Origin: an uncultured Eubacteriales bacterium
GTDB taxonomy: Bacteria; Bacillota; Clostridia; Lachnospirales; Cellulosilyticaceae
Direction of reading: 5' to 3'
DNA length: 64,000 bases
Assembly: GCA_900551325.1 (NCBI GenBank)
Contig: URVM01000003.1
Span: 62,001 to 126,000, forward strand
Shown here: in pieces, positions 57,327 through 64,000 of the stretch
Position numbering within the stretch: the stretch's first letter is position 1
How the letters are laid out: every line of letters starts with the position of its first letter
Position numbers and translations under genes: made by a program
Notes under the pieces: generated by a model
The model's input: only the letters and a program-made list of their open reading frames with translations
Databases searched by the model: none
What the model was told of the DNA's origin: nothing

Positions 57327-60300
57327 TTAAATTTTAGCTAAAACCTCTAACTTCTTACCATCTGTTCCAGTTTGCACTTTTTCATAATTTACTTTCACAC
57401 CATCATCTAGATCAATTTCTGTACGAGCTAAAGCTAAATGGGCAATCTTTTGGTCATAGTCTTTTGTCTCTTGTAGTTGCTTTACAAGCTTGTCTCTACA
57501 CTTGGCAGCAGCCGTAGATTCTTTTGCATTATTGCTATTGTCTACAATATCTTGCATACGAGCAATTTCACTTTCATAAACTTTTTGAAGTCGATGTAAA
57601 TAGTCAATACGTAAGTTACCAATGGTATCTGCATTATAGCGATGCATATAGATAAGAGCTTTGAAACCATTTTGTTTACCACTATCAAATAACCAGTAAA
57701 TAGGGCGTTTTTGATAAATCTTACAATGGTCTTTGTAGAAATCTTTGATAAAGTAGTTTCTAATAACTTCACGAGAAGTATTTCCTTTATTCCCTAGTGC
57801 ATTGGCTATAAAATCTAAGTTTTCCTCTAGTGTTTCTTCTCCATAAACGACTTTTACAAACTCTACAAAACGATTAACGATATCATCTGTGAAATATTCA
57901 TCTTCAGTAATAAGGATTATATTATCACCATCCGGAATAAATGATGTATATTTGCTTTCATCCCAGTCACCACCTGCATAGGCAAGCCCTTCTCTATCAA
58001 GAGAGTAGCGACCAAACATACAACCAACTGCATAAGATATAAAGCTCTTAATATCTCGTGTAAGGTCAGCCTTACGAACTGTTACATCTTTTTCTTCTAC
58101 TTCTGATGTTAGTTCTTCTTGTAATCCATAGATATCAATAAAAATACGGTTTAACTCTTCTTCATTAGCTTTTAGAGTATTAAACTGTGCTTCTGCATTG
58201 CTTTCCCAACTTTTAAAAGCATGTGAAATTCTATATTGCCACTGTTCCACCAAACTATTTTCATATCCAGCACCACTTCTATATGTGATTAATGGATGCG
58301 TAATAAAATCCCATGAAGATTCAAAGCTATCCCAATCTGTTTTGGATATTGCAATATTTTGTTCAACAATATCAATAATATATCTATATTTGTCACTTAC
58401 CACATACAAAGGTAGCCTTCCAATATCCCCTGCTTGATAATTTATGGTAGGTGCTAAAATTTGTAACATTTGATTTGCAATTTTTGTATTGCAAAAAGCT
58501 AAATAGTACAAGACATCCTCTTTATTAGCATAAAAAGACATTCCCGCTATATCTGAAATATTGTATTGCTTATATCTAAAAGAAGGTTGACCTGAAGATA
58601 TTAATCCCCACGATGCAGAAGGAGAGAACTTTAACTCTAAAGGATAATCTTGAACATTTCTCTTATCCGCCTTCGCATTTTTAATTACCTCTTGTCCTTC
58701 ATTTTCCCAGTTTACTACGTAATCATTATTACCAAACCACTTACGGTATTCACCACCCTTGTTGTATGGGAACCACTTTGCTTTTGATTCTAAGGCTTCT
58801 ATATATGTTTGAGCATCATATTTAAACTTAGTATTATTAATTTCAAACCACTGCCTTACAAATCGCTCATTCTCTCCCGTTTTCATACCATTTCTTGAAA
58901 TAGCCTTTGTTCCAAGCATTTCACCTCTTTCAAATGCTTGGATAAAATTCTCACTCACCCAATATGCAATCGGCAATCCAGGGATTTTGGAGAAGTTTTC
59001 TGTGCTTACCTGAGCAAATCTATTCTCTTTAACTGGAAATTCAATAGGCATACCATTTTTATCAATATCTTTCATAGTAATATGGTTGTAAGTACCTTTA
59101 TACCCTTTTACATTACCTTTTCTAAAAACTGTGACTGCAGTACCAAAGGCAATACCCATAACCATGTTTTCCATATGCATTAGATTTGAAATATCCATTG
59201 TTCTTAATATCTTCTCACGCATTTTTTCAAAACTCGATAAAAACATCCACGATTGCATAGTTACCATACAGTTATAGCCTGCTCGCTTAGTCATTGAATT
59301 ACCTTTTTCAATAAAAGCGGAAAACAAATCCGATTTACTGTCTGGATAATTATTCTTTATATAGTCGGATAATTTTGTATTCATACCACTGCTACCCATA
59401 TATGGTGGGTTTGTGATAACTACATCATACTTCTGATTTAGTAGTCTACGGAAATTCCAAATATTTATATCTTTTTCCCAATCTAAGTTGAAAACTGTTA
59501 ATTCTTCGGGAGTTTGTGGTTTTGACTCTAGCTTATCTACATTTAGAAGCGAACCAAGTTGTTCTCCTTCTCCATAGCCTTTTGGACAATAAAGCTGTGG
59601 TGTAATTTTTCTTGTTAAGAATCTACGGTCATATTGTCTTGCTTTCATCATCACTGCAAAATAAGCAAGCTGATACGCACGCCCGTCAATATCTAAACCA
59701 AATAGATTGTTTTCTACAATAGATTGTGCTGCATCTCGCTGTGTATAGCCTTGACTTTCATAAATTTGCATTAATACATCAAACACATATACCAGAATGT
59801 GTCCACTACCCATTGCAGGGTCGATAACCTTTATATCTTCAATAACAGTTTGCTTACGCTCTGCTCTTATCTTTTCAAGTTCTAGTTGTACATCTTCTTC
59901 TTGCTCAGCTTCCTCAAGGTAATACTTCCAACCCGACTTTAAATCATCATTTGGATGCCCTTCAACCCAAAGTCTACCAATTGAATTTTCTACCATATAT
60001 TTTACAATCCAGTCAGGTGTGAAAAGCTGTGTTGCAGCAGGAATATTTTCTTTAGAAATCTTAATATTCTTCTTTAAATTTAAGAAAACCTGTTCTTTCG
60101 GCTCGGTATTATAGTACTGATATAACCATCCAATAATCTCTACTGCTTCCTTAAAATCTTCTTCCTCAATATCATTTACCAAATGACTTACAATACCATC
60201 TTTATCTGTATAAGAAATATTTAGCAAAAGCTCTGTGTAATCCTTAGTTTTTTCAAATAACTTAGGCAAAATCTCATTGAGCTTATTACATTGTTTAATA

Positions 60301-60806
60301 AAGAGCATTCTAAAGAGTTCATCTAGTTGATTAGTATCTTTATACTGCATAATAAGGTCTGCTTCTGTACTTGTAAACTCTAAGTCCGACTCAAAAGGCG
60401 AAGTTACTAAATCAGGCTCTTCCTTTCCAGCTGTTTCACTTGAAAGTACTCTTACACGTGATGGAAGGTAGTCATTCACTTCCATAAAACGAATGGCAAT
60501 CAACCTGTTGAACCATGTATAGGCTACTTCTTCAACAATACTTGTATATGCTGTCTTATAATCACTATCTTTTTCTTTCTCACGTATACGCTGAACTAAT
60601 TTTTCTCGTTGTTTAATGGCATCTCCTTGAATACTAGAAGGTTCACTTGTGCCAATGTCAAACCACTGCATATCTTTGGTGGATTGTAGTAGAGCATCTG
60701 CTATGCCTTTTTCGGTTACACCTACAAGTCCTGCCTTGTAGGTGATTTCTTTAATGAGTTTATTTCTTGCCCAGATGGCAAAGTTTTTAATCGCTGTCTT
60801 ATTCAT
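57327..60806 (-). CDS. pglX: BREX adenine-specific DNA methyltransferase PglX
   Basis: A 1159-aa N6-adenine methyltransferase of the type I-like size usual for BREX. The SAM-binding motif I is DPAMGSGHIL (from Asp329) and the catalytic motif IV is NPPY (466-469). The C-terminal half is the target-recognition region. In BREX it methylates a short non-palindromic site in host DNA for self-recognition and is also needed for phage exclusion. The target sequence cannot be read. The start follows brxC by 9 bases with AGGAGGG upstream. Confidence 0.9.
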   Translation of the reverse strand: MNKTAIKNFAIWARNKLIKEITYKAGLVGVTEKGIADALLQSTKDMQWFDIGTSEPSSIQGDAIKQREKLVQRIREKEKDSDYKTAYTSIVEEVAYTWFNRLIAIRFMEVNDYLPSRVRVLSSETAGKEEPDLVTSPFESDLEFTSTEADLIMQYKDTNQLDELFRMLFIKQCNKLNEILPKLFEKTKDYTELLLNISYTDKDGIVSHLVNDIEEEDFKEAVEIIGWLYQYYNTEPKEQVFLNLKKNIKISKENIPAATQLFTPDWIVKYMVENSIGRLWVEGHPNDDLKSGWKYYLEEAEQEEDVQLELEKIRAERKQTVIEDIKVIDPAMGSGHILVYVFDVLMQIYESQGYTQRDAAQSIVENNLFGLDIDGRAYQLAYFAVMMKARQYDRRFLTRKITPQLYCPKGYGEGEQLGSLLNVDKLESKPQTPEELTVFNLDWEKDINIWNFRRLLNQKYDVVITNPPYMGSSGMNTKLSDYIKNNYPDSKSDLFSAFIEKGNSMTKRAGYNCMVTMQSWMFLSSFEKMREKILRTMDISNLMHMENMVMGIAFGTAVTVFRKGNVKGYKGTYNHITMKDIDKNGMPIEFPVKENRFAQVSTENFSKIPGLPIAYWVSENFIQAFERGEMLGTKAISRNGMKTGENERFVRQWFEINNTKFKYDAQTYIEALESKAKWFPYNKGGEYRKWFGNNDYVVNWENEGQEVIKNAKADKRNVQDYPLELKFSPSASWGLISSGQPSFRYKQYNISDIAGMSFYANKEDVLYYLAFCNTKIANQMLQILAPTINYQAGDIGRLPLYVVSDKYRYIIDIVEQNIAISKTDWDSFESSWDFITHPLITYRSGAGYENSLVEQWQYRISHAFKSWESNAEAQFNTLKANEEELNRIFIDIYGLQEELTSEVEEKDVTVRKADLTRDIKSFISYAVGCMFGRYSLDREGLAYAGGDWDESKYTSFIPDGDNIILITEDEYFTDDIVNRFVEFVKVVYGEETLEENLDFIANALGNKGNTSREVIRNYFIKDFYKDHCKIYQKRPIYWLFDSGKQNGFKALIYMHRYNADTIGNLRIDYLHRLQKVYESEIARMQDIVDNSNNAKESTAAAKCRDKLVKQLQETKDYDQKIAHLALARTEIDLDDGVKVNYEKVQTGTDGKKLEVLAKI

Positions 60807-60815
60807 AAGCCCCTC

Positions 60816-63800
60816 CTAGAATTCAATATTGATGATGGTGTCTTCTTCTAACTGATTTTCTAATCTACGACGTAGGTTATCGATATATTTCTCTACGTCT
60901 TGTTTCGTTTCGATTCGCCATGTGGTTTCTGTATTAATCGTTCTAATACTTACTGTTTTATTACGCTTAACTTTTGGTTGTGGTACCACTGGTGTTGGTG
61001 TAGGAACAGGGCCAGCCTGATCTCCAAATGTTGTCTTTGCTTCTTCTGCCACACGGTCTGCTTCCTCTTTTGCCTTCTTGGCTGCTAGGCCTGCAGCTTG
61101 TTCTTCTTGTTTACGCTGAATTTCGTTGAGCAAACGGGTCTTTAGAGCATCTGCTTCAATTCGGATATTTTGTAAGGTCGCTACGTTATTACATGTGGTA
61201 CACTTATTCACTAATTCATCAAAAAGTGTTGTCACGCGATTAATGAATAAATCTTTAAGTCCTGTCTGATCTAACGCTTCTGTCACACGGTTACGAGATT
61301 CTGTAATCACTTCCATAATAGGTTCACTCATTGTTTCAAGAAGATTACTATAGCCACTTGCATAACGATCTAGTAAATCTGGAAGTTTGTGAATCTCTCC
61401 ATAAGGTGCTGTTTTATTCATAATGCCTTTAATTTCAGCAACGATACCTTCTATTTCTTCATCTACAATGAATGTCTTACTTTGATCATAAATATTTACT
61501 AGTTTAATAGCCTTTTCAAAGATAGCCTTTTGACCCCCATTAAAGAATCCTCGTACTGGCTCAAAATCTTCCGCCAAATCTAAGTACTCATCCCTATTGG
61601 CATCTACTTCTTTGAAAAATTCAGCAGTATATTGTAAGTTAAGCACTTCCCTTAAAAGCTTTTTCCCACCTAAAGCAACCGCCTTACCAGGGAGCTTTGG
61701 TTCATTATCATACATGATTTCTAGCTTTTCGATTTCTTCTATAAACTTCTTGGCATAGCTTTGGAACTGACGCATCATGGCATCATCATCGTCTTGTACT
61801 GTAGAGATGTCAAAGAGGTGTTTCATCACTTCACGTACTGCTTTTTTCTGCTTATCGTTGGCTTTCTCTCTTTTTTCTGTCATGAGTTTTTCAACAAATG
61901 ATTTGTTTGTGATATAGCGTACAATTTCATCTTCACCTTTGTTAAGTAGGGTAATCGGTTCACTACTCACAGAAAGTGCAATATCACCATTTTTAAAGAG
62001 TTTTGCTACAAGCCATTCCACATCATCTTCCACAAAACCATAAGGAGCTTTCATAAAGCGATCCATTAGTGTCTTCATAGAAGTTTTCGTATGACGTACA
62101 GAGTTTGAAGCAATGTAGTCGTTCATATCATTTAGAGCTAGTTTATTCGGTTCAGCTGCACTTTGTAATTCAAGTGTTACTTGATTGCCTGTTTTAAATA
62201 GCCCTCGGATATGAGCTTCTGTCATCGGTGCATCGATATAGTAAAGCTTATGATACACTGTATCTACTAGTTTGCCGATTGCTTCATTCATACGAGCTGT
62301 TACATCTTTTTTATTGATTTGTGCTTTATCACCATTGACATAGATGTCTGCATTCTTTAGAGATTCTTCTAGGAAAAGATGTGCATTAGCACTGCGATCA
62401 CGCATCTCTATTCGTTTTGCTTCTTTAATTTGATTAAACTTAGCTAGTGTGCTTGTTGTATTTAGACGTAAGTATTTTTCTATTTTTAAAGAGCTTCTAA
62501 TTTCTTCTATAAAAGCTGCATTGTTTGGTAGCACTACGATGACATTGCGTTCTTGTCCAGACATAAGCTTTAATGTAGTTTCATCTGTACTACCATCCCA
62601 ACTTGGTGTTAAAATCTTGATGCCAATATCATGGTTTTGATTGCTCTTATAAGGTCTATCATCTACCATTTGATTGAAAGCAAAAGTATAGCGTCCACTA
62701 AACTTACCATAGCGGTATTTCTTTTCATCATATAAGCCATCAAAAATTAGTTCTGATACTTTAGCAATAACTTCTGAAATCTCTACATTTTGAGATTCTA
62801 TTTCTCTATTAATCTCTTGTTCTTCATCAGTTAGGAAGACATAAATATCCCCATTTTTTTGAACAAGCATTTGACGTGTCAGTTTCTTAAGTGCCTCTTC
62901 TACACGTTTCGTAAGTTCCAAACGATCTGTATCAATATGGTCCACCATTAAACTTGTAATGTTTTCTACGTTGGCTGTAATTTCTTTTACGTATTTAATC
63001 ATAAAGAGTGTTTTGAGCACATTGATATTGAAGTTATCTTCTTCCCTATCTGGATTGAGATAATCATTTTCCCAAGCCTTTGAAATAACACCTTTATGGG
63101 AGTGGTCTAGGAATTGATGGAGTGCATCATAGAACACATTGAAAGGAATGATTCTCCCCTCTTCTTCTTCTTTAATGTGAGAAGCAGATTCTTTAAAAAG
63201 TGCAATCATAGAACGTTCCCCTTCTGATAAGTGCTTACCTGATGCTCCATGAGTACGAATAGAAGTTAATACACTTCCAAGAAGGTTAAACTGATAAGGT
63301 ACAAAAGGATACACATCTGCAAAGCTCTTGCTATCTGAGTAAAGCTTCTTTTCTATCCCATCGTTAAAGACAATAAGATTCTTAATAATAGTAGCCTTTT
63401 GCTCATAGAGCAGGCTTAATGTTTGTTCTGCGACTTCATTTTTAGCAAGAATTCTTTTGCGGATAACTTCATCTACGTTGGCTGAGGATAAAGAAAGGCG
63501 TGTATCAAAGCGTCCTTGAATCTTTGAGAAGTCATTCCCTTTTGTCTTTGTAATAGAATCGATATCTTGTTGGCTTGTTACAATAATCCAAGCTTTACCG
63601 CCACATGCTGTACCTAAGTCTTCTGTTACAGTTTGGAGGTTAAGCATCAACTTAGAGTCATCCCCAATATACTGTCCAATCTCATCTACTAAGAATACCA
63701 CATGATGATTTTTCCCTTTAGAATCAATGTACTTTTTCACAAGGTCTGCAAAGCGTTCAATACTAATGTTATAACTTTCTGTCGCTTTCTCACACCAGTT

Positions 63801-64000
63801 TCTTGCTGCTTCTTCACTCATAAAGTCCATTTCTACGAGTACATCTACAATATCATCTTGGATAAAGTCAAAGTCTGTACGTGTTTCTTCCCATGGTGAA
63901 CCATGACTTGCTTCAAACTTTTCCTTAAAGGTTTCATAAATACCATCATTAACCATCTTTCTTTCTAAATCTGCAAGAGCAGGTATAGCACCACAGAAGC
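60816..64000 (-). CDS. brxC: BREX ATPase BrxC (partial, runs off the right edge)
   Basis: At least 1060 residues of BrxC/PglY, a large STAND-like ATPase of BREX. The frame stays open from the ATG at 63956 to the window end, where codons read FCGAIPALADLERKM, so the real N terminus with Walker A is outside. The Walker B region FLVDEIGQYIGDDSKL is visible, followed by the long helical body, a Pro/Val linker (PTPTPVVPQPKVKRNK) and a terminal domain. It lies 9 bases before pglX, in the order brxC-pglX-pglZ-brxL of type 1 BREX; brxA and brxB should be beyond the edge. Confidence 0.9.
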   Translation of the reverse strand, partial: FCGAIPALADLERKMVNDGIYETFKEKFEASHGSPWEETRTDFDFIQDDIVDVLVEMDFMSEEAARNWCEKATESYNISIERFADLVKKYIDSKGKNHHVVFLVDEIGQYIGDDSKLMLNLQTVTEDLGTACGGKAWIIVTSQQDIDSITKTKGNDFSKIQGRFDTRLSLSSANVDEVIRKRILAKNEVAEQTLSLLYEQKATIIKNLIVFNDGIEKKLYSDSKSFADVYPFVPYQFNLLGSVLTSIRTHGASGKHLSEGERSMIALFKESASHIKEEEEGRIIPFNVFYDALHQFLDHSHKGVISKAWENDYLNPDREEDNFNINVLKTLFMIKYVKEITANVENITSLMVDHIDTDRLELTKRVEEALKKLTRQMLVQKNGDIYVFLTDEEQEINREIESQNVEISEVIAKVSELIFDGLYDEKKYRYGKFSGRYTFAFNQMVDDRPYKSNQNHDIGIKILTPSWDGSTDETTLKLMSGQERNVIVVLPNNAAFIEEIRSSLKIEKYLRLNTTSTLAKFNQIKEAKRIEMRDRSANAHLFLEESLKNADIYVNGDKAQINKKDVTARMNEAIGKLVDTVYHKLYYIDAPMTEAHIRGLFKTGNQVTLELQSAAEPNKLALNDMNDYIASNSVRHTKTSMKTLMDRFMKAPYGFVEDDVEWLVAKLFKNGDIALSVSSEPITLLNKGEDEIVRYITNKSFVEKLMTEKREKANDKQKKAVREVMKHLFDISTVQDDDDAMMRQFQSYAKKFIEEIEKLEIMYDNEPKLPGKAVALGGKKLLREVLNLQYTAEFFKEVDANRDEYLDLAEDFEPVRGFFNGGQKAIFEKAIKLVNIYDQSKTFIVDEEIEGIVAEIKGIMNKTAPYGEIHKLPDLLDRYASGYSNLLETMSEPIMEVITESRNRVTEALDQTGLKDLFINRVTTLFDELVNKCTTCNNVATLQNIRIEADALKTRLLNEIQRKQEEQAAGLAAKKAKEEADRVAEEAKTTFGDQAGPVPTPTPVVPQPKVKRNKTVSIRTINTETTWRIETKQDVEKYIDNLRRRLENQLEEDTIINIEF

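Noticed and set aside
1..64000. CRISPR array or tRNA genes
   Set aside because: No regularly spaced repeats and no tRNA cloverleaf with the expected T-arm were found by eye on either strand.

Overview
The window is AT-rich with strong Shine-Dalgarno sites, an S-layer-homology (SLH) surface protein and oxygen-sensitive glycyl-radical/radical-SAM chemistry. This points to an anaerobic low-GC Firmicute of class Clostridia. A plant-polysaccharide-using Lachnospirales/Cellulosilyticum-like host is my guess from gene style, not a demonstrated assignment.

The left part (1-12.6 kb) looks like ordinary chromosome. It starts with part of a structured RNA that may be group II intron domain I. It then carries a Nudix hydrolase, a DUF1801/YdhG-like protein, a GH35 beta-galactosidase, a histidine phosphatase, a three-SLH surface protein with a 561-bp internal tandem duplication, a small membrane protein, a lipoprotein, and an AraC regulator divergent from a GH2 LacZ. 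At 13 kb lies a XerC/D-type tyrosine recombinase. To its right the character changes completely.

From about 14.2 kb to the right edge nearly everything is on the minus strand and concerns nucleic-acid attack or replicon maintenance, so I read it as a large defence island. In order of coordinates it holds: (1) an eight-gene cluster I do not recognise as a named system (14.2-26.9 kb), namely NrdG-like activase, NrdD-like class III ribonucleotide reductase without an ATP-cone, UPF1-like SF1 helicase, large PIN-nuclease protein, coiled-coil protein, Clp-like AAA+ ATPase, second NrdG-like radical-SAM protein and small GIY-YIG nuclease; (2) a WYL regulator and a DIP1984-family protein; (3) a three-gene McrBC-like cassette (coiled-coil protein, McrB-like AAA+, DUF2357/McrC-like nuclease); (4) a decayed VWA gene; (5) AddB-like/AddA-like and SbcD-SbcC modules with a second WYL regulator; (6) an Mrr-type endonuclease; (7) a ParB-ParA-unknown operon typical of plasmids or integrative elements; (8) a 720-aa zinc-finger protein with a decayed 3' extension; (9) a type 1-like BREX operon (brxC partial, pglX, pglZ, brxL) running off the right edge.

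How the parts may work together. BREX, McrBC-like and Mrr are recognised types of DNA-targeting defence. SbcCD and AddAB-like enzymes process DNA ends and may be housekeeping or recruited. ParAB suggests the block was, or is, a mobile replicon. The most novel-looking element is the 14.2-26.9 kb cluster, which couples an apparently cone-less anaerobic nucleotide reductase and two radical-SAM activases to a helicase/PIN/Clp/GIY-YIG effector set. The WYL regulator immediately upstream is a plausible controller. All homology statements are from reading the proteins; no searches were run.
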